The notes: generated from the sequence alone by a model not told the origin. DNA of 64,000 nucleotides from Deltaproteobacteria bacterium (GCA_016210115.1 JACQUW010000312.1:1-64000), one strand, 5' to 3'. Shown: positions 7,252-16,256, counted from the stretch's first letter. Numbers and translations: made by a program.

Positions 7252-8763
7252 TCACCGGTTGATGAGTGATTCAGGGCTGGCACGAAGCTGTATCTGCAGA
7301 GGGGTTCCCTCGGCCTTTTCCATCTTCAGGTCGAGCCAGTGGGCCACGGTCGGAGCAACATCAATGAGCTTTGCGCTCTCGATTTTGCCCGGGGCAATGG
7401 ACGGTCCGTAGACGAGGAGTGAAGCCCACATTTCCGGGCGGTCGGGATCGTAACCGTGTGTGCCGGCGAAAGGGGAGGCTGAAAGGTACTCGCCGGTGTA
7501 GCCTTCACCGATGGTGAATCCCTCCGCAGCTTCGAGGGCCAGGAAAGCTGACGGGTTGCCGCCTTTGGCGCGGATTTCATCTTGCCTGTAGATGCGCCGG
7601 ATGCCGCTGGCCGGTTTGCCTGCCAGTGGGAGGAGAATGTCCAGCAAGGTTTTGCTGGTTGCCGTATCGTTCGGATCTTTCAGGTAGACGTAAGCATGGC
7701 CGCCGTTTGAAGCCACCGAGGCCTTCCAATCGCTCACGCGGTTGCGCGGGTTCAGCGTCACCAGCCCTTTTTGCGCCAGCAGCACGCCGACTCGGACACG
7801 CCGGGAGATCGGCGCGAAACCGTGATCGGATACGACCAGCAACACCGTCTCCCTCCAGATCCCGGCGTTTTTTGCGGCTGTGATGACGCGGTCTATTTGC
7901 CTTTCGGCGTTCTCAATAGCCGCAATCGCCCTGGCGCTGAATGGACCTCCCGCGTGTTGCTCGTTATCCACCTGGAAGATGTGGAGCATCAGCAGATTCG
8001 GCCGCAGCGTCTCGATCAGATGCACGGCAATATCGGTGAGCGATTCATCCTTTACTCTGGGCGGCGTATATCCTGCTCGAAATCTGGGAAAACGCTTCTC
8101 CACAGCTTCCAGTATACCCGGTGTGGCCAGGGCTCTAATCAATTTGACGTCGTCTTCCGTGCCGGCGCGCCAGATCTCGGGGACGACGGCAGTGGCCCGC
8201 GCTCCAACCGTAACCGGCCAGGAGACGAGAGCCGTGGTGAGGCCTCGGGCGCGCGCGGCATCCCAAAGCGTGGGCGCCTGGATATCTTCGGTGTACCATC
8301 GCCACCCACCGTTGTTTTTTCCGAGCGGATCGAAAGCGATGTTGGAAAAGATTCCGTGGGTCAGAGGATTCGTGCCTGTGGCAATCGAGGTGTGCGAAGG
8401 ATAAGTTACGCTGGGGAAGACCGAGCGGGCGCCTTGACTCCACGCGCCGTTGCGCGCCATCTCGCGCAGCGTGGGAAGTTGCAAACCGTAGGCATCCGGC
8501 GAAACGTAGACAGCGGGCATCAAACCGTCGACCGAAACGATGATTACGTGTCGAATTCGACCTCTCGAGGGTCCCGCCATCGGAGGCGAGGCCGTTTGAG
8601 CGGGAAGAAGTGTGGAATAGAAGAGCAGGGCGACAAAAAGAATCGAGCCGATCCGGTTCACCGGGTCCTGGCCTGTCCACCGGACAAAAGAAATCAGTAG
8701 GGTCTTGAATATTCTCGCTGAAGACATAGAGAAAGCCGGTCCGAGCTTTTGAAGGCTAGCCAT
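7252..8763 (-). CDS. Type I phosphodiesterase / nucleotide pyrophosphatase, secreted
   Basis: A 503-residue member of the alkaline phosphatase superfamily. A hydrophobic segment at about 42-55 acts as signal or anchor; a shorter start cannot be excluded. Metal and nucleophile sites typical of nucleotide pyrophosphatase/phosphodiesterase are present: SVDGLMP (first Asp), PSVTYPSHTSIATG with the Thr nucleophile, QVDNEQHAGGP (Asp/His) and VVSDHGFAPI (Asp-His). The enzyme would cleave phosphodiester or pyrophosphate bonds outside the cytoplasm; the substrate cannot be told from sequence. It is divergent from the UGSC selenoprotein gene, with 112 bases between them that probably hold both promoters. 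Confidence 0.88.
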   Translation of the reverse strand: MASLQKLGPAFSMSSARIFKTLLISFVRWTGQDPVNRIGSILFVALLFYSTLLPAQTASPPMAGPSRGRIRHVIIVSVDGLMPAVYVSPDAYGLQLPTLREMARNGAWSQGARSVFPSVTYPSHTSIATGTNPLTHGIFSNIAFDPLGKNNGGWRWYTEDIQAPTLWDAARARGLTTALVSWPVTVGARATAVVPEIWRAGTEDDVKLIRALATPGILEAVEKRFPRFRAGYTPPRVKDESLTDIAVHLIETLRPNLLMLHIFQVDNEQHAGGPFSARAIAAIENAERQIDRVITAAKNAGIWRETVLLVVSDHGFAPISRRVRVGVLLAQKGLVTLNPRNRVSDWKASVASNGGHAYVYLKDPNDTATSKTLLDILLPLAGKPASGIRRIYRQDEIRAKGGNPSAFLALEAAEGFTIGEGYTGEYLSASPFAGTHGYDPDRPEMWASLLVYGPSIAPGKIESAKLIDVAPTVAHWLDLKMEKAEGTPLQIQLRASPESLINR

Positions 8764-8875
8764 AAGGACGGGTATCCGTCAAGCGTCCCACCACAACGCG
8801 AATTTCCCCTTTGACACGCCGCGGATGACTCGTCTATAGTCGATTTTTGCACTCTTTTGAATAGGAGGAAGCATT

Positions 8876-9430
8876 ATGATCGTTCTAAGTCCGGAGGGGA
8901 AAGCGCGAACGACCGCGCGGCGCGTTCCAGCCTTGCCGCGTTTCCCGGATCTTAACGGGAAGACTCTCGGCCTATTGGATAACAGCAAGCCCAACGCGGA
9001 CAAGCTGGAGGAGCGTTTCGAGGAGATTCTCAAGCAGACGTTTAATCTTGCCGGCGTTATCCGGCGGCGCAAGATCTCCGCCCAGCAGGGCGCGCCGAAG
9101 GCTTATCTGGACGAGCTCGCTGCTCAGGCCGATTTTGTCATCAGCGGTTTAGGAGATTGAGGGTCGTGCACATCGTGGAGTATCCACGACAGCATAGAAT
9201 TACAAAAGCGCGGAAGATTTGCGGTCACCGTCATTACGCACGCATTCGAAGCTCTGGCCAAGTCGGAGAGAGAAGCTTTTGGCGCTCCGGATCATCCGAT
9301 ACTGATCGTGCAACATCCGATCGGCACGGTCAAGTTGGAACAAGTTCGAAAACGCGCAGACGCCGCTTTCGATAAACTCCTGGAACTTTTGGTCGAGCCA
9401 CAGCAGCGCAAAGCAGTCGCAGGAAGCTAG
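8876..9430 (+). CDS. UGSC-family selenoprotein (Sec95)
   Basis: Normal translation stops at the TGA at 9158-9160, but the same frame continues for 90 codons with clear protein character to TAG at 9428. Reading the TGA as selenocysteine gives a 184-residue protein with the motif GDUGSCTSWSIHDSIEL, the signature of the UGSC family, known from metagenomic selenoproteins with Sec or Cys at the U position and no established function. Sec95 and Cys98 form a UxxC redox pair. A strong ribosome site (TAGGAGG) precedes the ATG. A hairpin follows the UGA (see 9161-9194). The paralogue at 48352 has the same structure. The downstream neighbour is the conserved partner protein at 9552. An oxidoreductase or reductive lyase role is inferred from UxxC only. 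Confidence 0.92.
9161..9194 (+). promoter_or_regulatory. Bacterial SECIS-like hairpin after the UGSC UGA
   Basis: Stem UCGUGG (9173-9178) pairs perfectly with CCACGA (9184-9189) around the loop AGUAU; UGC (9167-9169) and GCA (9192-9194) extend it below an internal loop. The loop begins 18 bases after the UGA, has G in its second position and lies inside the coding sequence, all as expected for a bacterial SECIS that recruits SelB. Confidence 0.75.
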
Positions 9431-9551
9431 TTCTGATTACTGATCGCCGGGAGAACCTTGGGCGAACCTCCGGTCGAAGGCGATAGGCCTTTGGCTTGAG
9501 GCGGCGCTCAGGATGATAACGCACCGCCTGGGCACTTTTTAGAGGACCAAT

Positions 9552-10604
9552 ATGGAACAGCAAGACCTTCAAGCGGAACGGATAGAGATTCAAGACGATC
9601 TTTGGGCAGCGAACGAGTTCTTTCAGGAAAAAGGTTGGACCGATGGGCTGCCCATCATCCCTCCGACTGAGGAACGCGTAGCGCGCATGCTCGAGGCCGT
9701 CCAGCGAGGTTCTCAGGATGTTATTGGCCATGTTCCACCCCGGTGGGCGCCCGCAACGGTCGAGAAAATCGCCATCAACGCGGTGATGGCGGGTTGTTTG
9801 CCTCAGTATATGCCCGTATTGATTGCCGGAGTGGAGGCGATCACCGACCCGAAACTCAATCTTTACTCCCTTCAGGCGACCACAGGCGGTCCGGCGGTCA
9901 TGCTGATCGTGAACGGCCCGATTCGTCACCGGCTCAACGTCAACAGCGGGGCCAATGTTTTGGGAGAGGGATGGCGCGCCAATGCGACGATCGGACGGGC
10001 CATTCGTTTGATTCAGCGAAACATTGGCGGCTCCTATCCCGGCACGACTTGCAAGGCGACGCTCGGTTGGCCGGGCAAGTACACGTTGTGCATCGCGGAG
10101 AACGAGGAGGCGAGCCCGTGGGAGCCGTTGCATGTTGAACGCGGGTTCGAGGCTGGGACCAGCACGGTTACCGCCATAAGCGCGGACGGCGCGGTCCGGG
10201 CATCGGATCTCGACAGCACGACGGCTGAAGGCGTTCTGACAAATTTTGCCCAGAGAATGGAGGGCCCCGCGGGACCGGAAGCGATCATGGTTATTTGTCC
10301 GGAGCATGCGAAAATCATCGCCGGCGATGGGCTCAGCAAAAAAGATGTTAAGAGATATGTATGGCAGAGGGCGCACTGGGTTCTCAAGAATCTGCCGGAC
10401 GAATCTTTTCAGCAGAGGGTGAAGCGCCGTCCTGACCTGAAGCTCACGCGCGACAGCGTGCTTCCTATTGTGGACAGGCCTGACGATATCCTGGTCGTTG
10501 TTGCCGGCGGAGACGGCTCTCAATCCCAATACATCCACGTTTGGGGGCAGAGCACGCCGGAAGGAGGATCGACCAGGTCCGCGACGAAACCCATTCAGAG
10601 TTAA
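9552..10604 (+). CDS. UGSC-associated conserved protein, copy 1
   Basis: A 350-residue cytoplasmic protein (no signal peptide, no membrane helix) of a family I cannot name. Two related copies flank the second UGSC gene (47286 and 49063). Shared blocks are WTDGLPIIPPTEERV near 30, INAVMAGCLPQYMPV near 76-89, a central RANATIGRAIRL, and LGWPGKYTLC then PWEPLH near 171-194. Cys82 and Cys180 are found in all three copies with the same 98-residue spacing. The gene follows the UGSC selenoprotein by 121 bases on the same strand. I infer that it works with the selenoprotein, perhaps with its cysteines in a redox relay; this is not shown. Confidence 0.85.
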   Translation: MEQQDLQAERIEIQDDLWAANEFFQEKGWTDGLPIIPPTEERVARMLEAVQRGSQDVIGHVPPRWAPATVEKIAINAVMAGCLPQYMPVLIAGVEAITDPKLNLYSLQATTGGPAVMLIVNGPIRHRLNVNSGANVLGEGWRANATIGRAIRLIQRNIGGSYPGTTCKATLGWPGKYTLCIAENEEASPWEPLHVERGFEAGTSTVTAISADGAVRASDLDSTTAEGVLTNFAQRMEGPAGPEAIMVICPEHAKIIAGDGLSKKDVKRYVWQRAHWVLKNLPDESFQQRVKRRPDLKLTRDSVLPIVDRPDDILVVVAGGDGSQSQYIHVWGQSTPEGGSTRSATKPIQS

Positions 10605-10744
10605 TCATCGCGAAATGAGAACGTGCTCAAAAGTATCTCTGGTGGTGGCGGTATTCGATCGGTGACCCGCCAACTTCCGTTATGTCAAAAGCCCTCCGGG
10701 CGCAAGAGCTCGGCCCCCTGCCGGTGGCTGGGACCCATAAGTCG

Positions 10745-10795
10745 AACCGGGCTTCTCGGACGTCCGCGGCCGCTCTCCCTTCGTCCCTCAGCCGG
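10745..10795 (+). repeat. Dispersed repeat, inverted match to 17836-17882
   Basis: The block CGGGCTTCTCGGACGTCCGC, followed by GGCC and CTCTCCCTT, reappears as its reverse complement at 17836-17882 with a few substitutions. Both copies lie in intergenic DNA. It has no coding potential. Confidence 0.6.
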
Positions 10796-10855
10796 GAATC
10801 GAAGGTGAATAAGCCCGCAGTGCCACCTGCCAATTCAACAACAATGGGATGAGAG

Positions 10856-11908
10856 ATGGATCGGAAATTATCACAGCGGATTGGTTTGTTTTTTGTGAAC
10901 ATCATCGTAACCGTTCTGCTTGCAGCCGGGTCATCAGATTCCGCTGACTCACGGGAGGAACGAAGAATTGCCCAACTCATTGAGGGTGCAAAGAAAGAAA
11001 GCAGGATGGTCCTCTATTCCACGCAGACACAGTCCCAAAGCATGGAATTATTGAGCACCTTCGAAAAACGCTATCCGTTTATCAAAACCAGTCTTTACCG
11101 GGCCGGCACGGGGCGGTTGCTGCCCAAAATTATCACTGAGCATCAAACCGGGAGGTATGAGGCTGATGTTATCCAAATAGGAGGTTTTGAGGCGCAAGTC
11201 TTTAAGGAAAAGGGTCTGGCGGCTCGGTATATGTCACCCGAAGCCGCTTTCTTTCCGGACGGGTTTAAGGATCCCGATGGGTTCTGGTGTGACGTTTTCG
11301 TCAATGTCGGTGTCATGGCTTATAACAAAAAGTTGGTGTCAAGACAGGACGCTCCCAAGTCCTACCAGGATTTGTTCGACCCCAAATGGAAAGGAAGGAT
11401 CTCGATTGATCAGGAAGACGCGGAATGGTTCGGAAATATGCTGGAGATTTTTGGGAAAGAGAGCGGTTTGAAATTCATGAAAAGACTCGGCGAGCAGGAA
11501 CTTATCCCGCGCCGCGGGAGAAGACTCCAAGCGCAGCTGCTCGGGGCAGGTGAGTTCCCCATCGCCATGAATTTATACATTTCCAGCGTGGCCGAATTGG
11601 TTTTACAGGGGGCACCGATTGAGCCAGTGGCCGCTGAGCCTTTGATTGCGAAATTGCATCCTGTGTTCCTGGCGGCACGCGCGCCCCACCCGAACGCCGC
11701 AAAGCTTTACCTGGATTTCGTGCTCTCAGAAGAGGGCCAACGAGTGATTGCAAAAACGGAGATTCCGAGCCGGAAAGGTATTTTTTCCGCGAATCCTATC
11801 GTCAAGAAGATTCAGGCAATGAAATTGAATCCCAGCGACCCGAGATTGGGAAAACATTATGCGGAATATCGGTCACTGTTCGAAGAAATTGTGTTGAGAA
11901 AAAGATAA
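10856..11908 (+). CDS. Extracellular solute-binding protein, family 1 (iron/2-component type)
   Basis: A 350-residue protein with a signal peptide (basic start, hydrophobic core at about 10-25, then SSDSADS). Features of the periplasmic-binding fold used by ferric-ion and small-organic-anion ABC importers are present: LIEGAKKESRMVLYST, YQDLFDPKWKGRI and the late APHPNAAKLYLDFVLSEEGQ. Three relatives (27399, 50476, 52486) share these blocks. No ATPase or permease gene accompanies it, so the ligand and transporter are unknown. It precedes MmgE/PrpD by 15 bases, so the two are probably co-transcribed and the ligand may be the substrate of the cluster. Confidence 0.88.
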   Translation: MDRKLSQRIGLFFVNIIVTVLLAAGSSDSADSREERRIAQLIEGAKKESRMVLYSTQTQSQSMELLSTFEKRYPFIKTSLYRAGTGRLLPKIITEHQTGRYEADVIQIGGFEAQVFKEKGLAARYMSPEAAFFPDGFKDPDGFWCDVFVNVGVMAYNKKLVSRQDAPKSYQDLFDPKWKGRISIDQEDAEWFGNMLEIFGKESGLKFMKRLGEQELIPRRGRRLQAQLLGAGEFPIAMNLYISSVAELVLQGAPIEPVAAEPLIAKLHPVFLAARAPHPNAAKLYLDFVLSEEGQRVIAKTEIPSRKGIFSANPIVKKIQAMKLNPSDPRLGKHYAEYRSLFEEIVLRKR

Positions 11909-11923
11909 AGAAGCAGGAAACCC

Positions 11924-13315
11924 ATGGACATCGCGCACACACTTACAAGTCACGTACTCCAATCGACCTACGGGAGTATACCAGAGGATGTCGCGAGAAC
12001 GACAAAGAGATTTGTTCTCGACACGATCGGCACCATTATGGCCGGCTCTTCAGATCCCTGCTGCAGAGAGATCGTCAAACTCGTTCAGGAATGGGGCGGA
12101 AAAGGGGAGAGCTCTATCCTCGTTTTTGGACAGCGGGTTCCCTCGATACACGCCGCTTACGTTAACAGCATGATGGCCCACGCTTTGGATTTTGATGATA
12201 CCTATGGCTACGATCTGAAAACCAACAGAAGGGATGGCGGCCACGCGAATTCAAGCGTCGTTTCGGCGGCTTTGGCGGCCGCCGAGATGAGGGGAGACGT
12301 CAGCGGAAAACAATTTATAACGGCTGTCGCGACAGGCGTGGATCTCATGCTGAGACTGGGGTTTGCGCTAAAAGGGGGAAGAGGCTGGACGCGATCGGCT
12401 ATTTGCGGGGTGTTCGGAGCCGCCGCCGCGGCAGGCTATCTACTAGGCTTAAACGAGCGGGAAATGTTCCATGCCTTTGGTGTCGCTTACAGCCAGGCAT
12501 CCGGTAACCAGCAAGCCATTGTGGATAAAGCATTGGTGAAAAGGCTGCAACCGGCTGTTGCGGCTCAAGCCGGCGTATTTTCGGCATTGTTGGCTCAGAG
12601 GGGCGTCACTGGGGCCGAGGACATTCTTCAAGGCAAGTTTGGTTTTTTCAATTTGTACAGCGCCGGTGAGTACGATCTCGACCCGCTCCTGAGGGATTTG
12701 GGAAAAACGTACGAGGGTTTGAACTTGGGAATAAAACCCTATCCGTGCGGCCGGTTGATACATCCGGCGATCGACGGCGCGTTAGAGATCCTGTCCAATC
12801 ACGCGATTGCCGCGGATGAGGTAAAAGAAATTGTTGTTCGCGTTCCCGAGCGATCTTTCTATTTGGTCGGGGCGCCGTTCGAGATCAAAGACGATGTCAA
12901 CGTGAGAGTCCAGTTCAGTATCCCCTACGGCGTGTCGGTAGCCGTTATCAGAAGGCGAGTCTCAATGGATGATTTTTTGGATGAAGCAAGAATAAGAGAC
13001 CCGCGCATCGAGGAAATGGCCCGAAAGGTCACGGTCGCGATCGATACCGATCCGGAAATTGAGTATTCCGCCAAGCTCCCCGTGACAGTGGAGGTTATGA
13101 CCGCCGGTCGAGGCAAGTTTGTCAAGCGGGTGGAGCGCATTCATGGGGACCCTAACGATCCCCTCACCCCGGAAGAGTTCCATAATAAAATCGTTTCTTG
13201 CGCGAGATATGCGATAAGACCTGAAATGTCCGAGCGGGTGGACAAGATTATTGACACCACGGATCGTTTGGAAGACCTGAACAATGTAGGCGCGCTCATT
13301 GCGCTTATAACATAG
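11924..13315 (+). CDS. MmgE/PrpD family protein
   Basis: A 463-residue protein of the MmgE/PrpD family, whose known members include 2-methylcitrate dehydratase, cis-aconitate decarboxylase and iminodisuccinate epimerase. The N-terminal all-helical domain contains DTIGTIMAGSSDP and the family's HALDFDDTYG signature at about 85; the C-terminal domain contains KPYPCGRLIHPAIDGAL at about 270. Length is normal. It lies between two solute-binding proteins and upstream of a 2-hydroxyacid dehydrogenase homologue, so a decarboxylation, dehydration or epimerisation of an imported polycarboxylate is plausible. The exact reaction cannot be read from sequence. Confidence 0.9.
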   Translation: MDIAHTLTSHVLQSTYGSIPEDVARTTKRFVLDTIGTIMAGSSDPCCREIVKLVQEWGGKGESSILVFGQRVPSIHAAYVNSMMAHALDFDDTYGYDLKTNRRDGGHANSSVVSAALAAAEMRGDVSGKQFITAVATGVDLMLRLGFALKGGRGWTRSAICGVFGAAAAAGYLLGLNEREMFHAFGVAYSQASGNQQAIVDKALVKRLQPAVAAQAGVFSALLAQRGVTGAEDILQGKFGFFNLYSAGEYDLDPLLRDLGKTYEGLNLGIKPYPCGRLIHPAIDGALEILSNHAIAADEVKEIVVRVPERSFYLVGAPFEIKDDVNVRVQFSIPYGVSVAVIRRRVSMDDFLDEARIRDPRIEEMARKVTVAIDTDPEIEYSAKLPVTVEVMTAGRGKFVKRVERIHGDPNDPLTPEEFHNKIVSCARYAIRPEMSERVDKIIDTTDRLEDLNNVGALIALIT

Positions 13316-13349
13316 GTTTTCCACGGTATGTTCAGGAAGGAATTTTGAA

Positions 13350-14348
13350 ATGTTGGAGAAATGGGCCTCCGGAATATTGGCTCTGCTGCTGTTAATCATC
13401 GCCCCGGGCCGATCTTTGGCTCTGGATAAGATGAGAGTGGGCGTGAGCTCGGTGAGCGCGCTGCACGGCGCGCTGTGGGTGGCGAGCGAAAAAGGACTCT
13501 TCAAGAAGCACGGGATCGAAGCCGAAGTGATCGTTATCGGAGGGGCGTCAGCCGGAGGGATGAGCGCCCTGATCGCGGGCGACGTTCAGTTTCTAAGCGG
13601 CTCGGGCGAGGCCGTGATCAATGCCACGCTTAGAGGCGCGGATATCGTGATGGTGGCGTCTTCTTTGAACAAAGGCGTGCAAAGACTCGTGGCCCAACCA
13701 CTGCTTAAAAATATCCATGATCTGGCGGGAAAGAGAATCGGCGTCACGCGTTTCGGAACGGCCTCTCATTTGGTGCTGCAAATGATGCTCAGAAGGTCGG
13801 GTATCGCTCCTGACAAAATCCAGGTGCTCCAGGTGGGTTCATCGCCGGCCATGCTCGCCAGTCTCGACAAAGGAGGGATCGACGCCGCCGTGCTCACGAT
13901 GCCGTCCATCTTTGTGGCCGAAGAGAGGGGCTATCGAATTCTGGCCGACCTCGCCGATATGGATATCTATTATCTCAACACGATGATCGACGCGACCAGA
14001 CGCTATCTGCGCGGGAATCGCGATCAGTCGACGCGGTTTCTCAAGGGCTTTGTTGAAGGGATCGCCTACTTCAAGATGAACAAAAAAGAGAGCGTGGAGG
14101 TGCTGAGGAAAAAATTGAGAACAGACCCCGGAAGAGAGAAGTATCTCGAACTCTCCTACGATCTTTTGGCGAGCAAATTCTACGATCAGGTCCCTTACCC
14201 TTCCCTGAAGGGTGTGGAAACGGTTTTAGGGTTTCTCGCCAAGGACAATCCAAAAGCCAGAGAAGCCGACCCGAACGCATTTATCGATAACAGCATCATC
14301 AAAGAGCTGGACGAGAGCGGTTTTATCCGCAAGCTCTACGAAAAATAG
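13350..14348 (+). CDS. NMT1/THI5-like solute-binding protein
   Basis: A 332-residue periplasmic protein with a signal peptide ending near residue 25 (SLALDKM). It begins with the lobe pattern MRVGVSSVSALHGALWVASE, followed by GLFKKHGIEAEVIVIGG, typical of NMT1/THI5-like binding proteins for sulfonates, nitrate, thiamine precursors and taurine-type ligands. It is a close paralogue of the protein at 26400; both end with a PYPS element, a helical tail and a final SGFI-L-Y. No ABC ATPase or permease lies beside it. Separated by 34 bases from MmgE/PrpD, it is likely part of the same operon. Confidence 0.9.
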   Translation: MLEKWASGILALLLLIIAPGRSLALDKMRVGVSSVSALHGALWVASEKGLFKKHGIEAEVIVIGGASAGGMSALIAGDVQFLSGSGEAVINATLRGADIVMVASSLNKGVQRLVAQPLLKNIHDLAGKRIGVTRFGTASHLVLQMMLRRSGIAPDKIQVLQVGSSPAMLASLDKGGIDAAVLTMPSIFVAEERGYRILADLADMDIYYLNTMIDATRRYLRGNRDQSTRFLKGFVEGIAYFKMNKKESVEVLRKKLRTDPGREKYLELSYDLLASKFYDQVPYPSLKGVETVLGFLAKDNPKAREADPNAFIDNSIIKELDESGFIRKLYEK

Positions 14349-14371
14349 GAAGAGAGAAGGAGTTCAGAGCA

Positions 14372-15346
14372 GTGGTCAAGATCGTTGTGTGCGATGATAC
14401 GGACGGCGCCTTTCAGAAATCCGGAGAGCTGGAGCGACTCAAACCGGCCGGCGCGCTCATCGTTTACGGGGATGTCGCGGAAACCAGGGAAGAAGTCGTT
14501 GAACGGTTAGCGGGGGTAAGCATTGCCGTGGCTATTCGGGATCGAACGGCGCTCGACCGCCAGACCCTCGCTTCTCTTACAGAGCTTAAACTCATTGCTT
14601 CGACGGGCCCGCACAGGATCGATATCAAAGCTGCGACTGAGTTGGGAATTGTCGTGGCGGGAACTCCAGGAACTTCCACTTCCTCGGTCGGTGAGCATGT
14701 CTTTGGAATGATTCTTTCTCTCGCGCGCCGCATCGCGGTCTCGGATCAAGCCCTGCGCCAGCGGCGCTGGGAATCTTCACCCGGGGTGGAGTTGGAGGGA
14801 AAGATTTTGGGAATACTCGGGCTGGGGCGTACCGGTGGAGCGGTTGCCAGAAGAGCGCCCGCTTTCGGCCTGCAGGTGATTGCCTGGGGACCGAGCCTCA
14901 CGGAAGACCGCGCGGCTTCTGTGGGAGCTCGTATGGTCAGTGAGGAGGAGCTATTTCGTACCGCTGATATTCTTTCGGTTCACCTTCGCCGTTCCGAATG
15001 GTCGGTAAATTTCGTGAGCGCCTCTCGGCTCGCTAGGATGAAGCCAAGCGCGTGGCTGATTGATATCTCCTGGTCTGGAATTGTGGACCGTAAAGCTTTG
15101 GCGGCGGCGCTTGGCGAGCAGCGCATTGCCGGCGCGGCATTGGACCTTTGCGATACTTATCCCGTCGACGGCAATGATCCGATACTGGATGCGCCGAATA
15201 CTGTTCTGACGCCGCACCTCGCCTGGCAGACGGTCGAGTCGTATCAGCGCTCCGCGCGTATGGCCGTGGATAACATCCTGGCCTACCTCGGCGGAAAGCC
15301 GCTGAATGTGGTTAATCCGGAAGCGCTGAGATCCGGTAATCTTTGA
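14372..15346 (+). CDS. D-isomer-specific 2-hydroxyacid dehydrogenase homologue with altered catalytic residues
   Basis: A 324-residue protein with a GTG start at 14372. The NAD-binding domain is clear: GKILGILGLGRTGGAVARRA at about 145-165. The catalytic His is kept in LTPHLAW. The usual TARGGLVD segment with the catalytic Arg reads DISWSGIVD, with Trp in place of Arg, and the usual DVFE-x-EP with the catalytic Glu reads DLCDTYPV. Two of three catalytic residues are therefore changed, so normal hydride transfer from a 2-hydroxyacid is doubtful; it may have another substrate or role. It ends the selenoprotein cluster, 23 bases after a solute-binding gene. Confidence 0.85.
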   Translation: MVKIVVCDDTDGAFQKSGELERLKPAGALIVYGDVAETREEVVERLAGVSIAVAIRDRTALDRQTLASLTELKLIASTGPHRIDIKAATELGIVVAGTPGTSTSSVGEHVFGMILSLARRIAVSDQALRQRRWESSPGVELEGKILGILGLGRTGGAVARRAPAFGLQVIAWGPSLTEDRAASVGARMVSEEELFRTADILSVHLRRSEWSVNFVSASRLARMKPSAWLIDISWSGIVDRKALAAALGEQRIAGAALDLCDTYPVDGNDPILDAPNTVLTPHLAWQTVESYQRSARMAVDNILAYLGGKPLNVVNPEALRSGNL

Positions 15347-15447
15347 TCCCGCGCGCTTGACGCTCCTAGCCAAACTGCCTAGTTTGAGGATGGCAGAAAG
15401 AATCATATTGCCGGTCTATCATCCGGGAGCCGGTCCAAAGACGTGAA

Positions 15448-16140
15448 ATGGAACCGCAAACCAGGCTGATCTTTGAACACCTGCTGACCGCGCTCGGAGC
15501 GGGAGCGCTGATTGGTTTTGAGCGCAGCTATCACGGACGGCCCGCAGGTTTCCGCACGCATGCGCTGGTGTGCGTCGCCTCGAGCGCGCTGATGCTGGTC
15601 ACGTTGTATCAGGAGCGTTGGTTTCCAGCCGCCGTATCCGAGTCTTTGAGCATCGACCCGACGCGCATGGCGCAGGGGATCATGACCGGAATCGGATTTC
15701 TTGGCGCGGGCGTTATTTTTAAAGGAGGGCTTACCGTCCGTGGCCTGACCACGGCAGCTTCCATCTGGATCACGGCGGCGATCGGTATACTGGCCGGCAT
15801 AGGTTTCTACTCCGCGCTAATCATCACGACCTTACTGACTGTGGGTACGCTTTCCGCATTCAGATGGTTTGAGGCCAAGATGCCGGTCGAGTTGTATGCC
15901 CAGCTCGAAGTGAGATTCTCCCCGGAGGCGGCGATCCGTGAGCCGGAATTTCGGCGGTTGATCACCGATCACGGCTTCTCCGTCGCCAGAATAAATTATC
16001 GCTACGACGCCGAAGAGCGCTTTTTTCAGTATGGCACGGTGATTCGGACCCGTGATGCCGCCAATGCCGGTCGCCTTTCAGAAGCGCTGCGCAGCACTTC
16101 AACCGTCCGAGCCTTCGAGTTGTCGCCGATGGGCGGCTGA
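15448..16140 (+). CDS. MgtC/SapB family membrane protein
   Basis: A 230-residue protein with four to five membrane helices and the conserved blocks GALIGFERSYHGRPAGFRTH and GIMTGIGFLGAGVIFKGG, then LTTAASIWITAAIG, all hallmarks of MgtC. A C-terminal cytoplasmic domain at about 145-230 is ACT-like in many members. In pathogens MgtC supports growth in low magnesium and modulates ATP synthase; here the role is inferred. A magnesium channel gene (mgtE) lies 3.4 kb downstream. Confidence 0.9.
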   Translation: MEPQTRLIFEHLLTALGAGALIGFERSYHGRPAGFRTHALVCVASSALMLVTLYQERWFPAAVSESLSIDPTRMAQGIMTGIGFLGAGVIFKGGLTVRGLTTAASIWITAAIGILAGIGFYSALIITTLLTVGTLSAFRWFEAKMPVELYAQLEVRFSPEAAIREPEFRRLITDHGFSVARINYRYDAEERFFQYGTVIRTRDAANAGRLSEALRSTSTVRAFELSPMGG

Positions 16141-16167
16141 ACCGCGAATCAAAAGCACGGAAAGAAA

Positions 16168-16197
16168 GCACGCGCTGCTCAGGCGAGCAGCGCGTGC
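16168..16197. terminator. Strong hairpin between convergent genes
   Basis: A perfect 13-bp inverted repeat, GCACGCGCTGCTC and GAGCAGCGCGTGC, around the loop AGGC. It lies 28 bases after the MgtC gene and 60 bases from the end of the converging minus-strand gene. There is no T-run, so it may act as a bidirectional pause or RNA 3' end rather than a classic intrinsic terminator. Confidence 0.55.
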
Positions 16198-16256
16198 CTA
16201 AGTGCCGCCAATCGGACCGGCACGCGGGGCAGGCTAAGGTAGCTCGGAAGCTTTCT

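Noticed and set aside
7771..8700. Long plus-strand frame (309 codons) opposite the phosphodiesterase gene
   Set aside because: The minus strand carries clear motifs of a known family; the plus frame has none.
9157..9375. Apparent short ORF starting at 9157 in the frame after the UGSC UGA
   Set aside because: It is out of frame with the selenoprotein and has no ribosome site; the UGSC read-through explains the DNA.
9552..10538. Long minus-strand frame of about 400 codons opposite the first partner gene
   Set aside because: It is a shadow of the conserved partner protein, rich in Arg and lacking family features.
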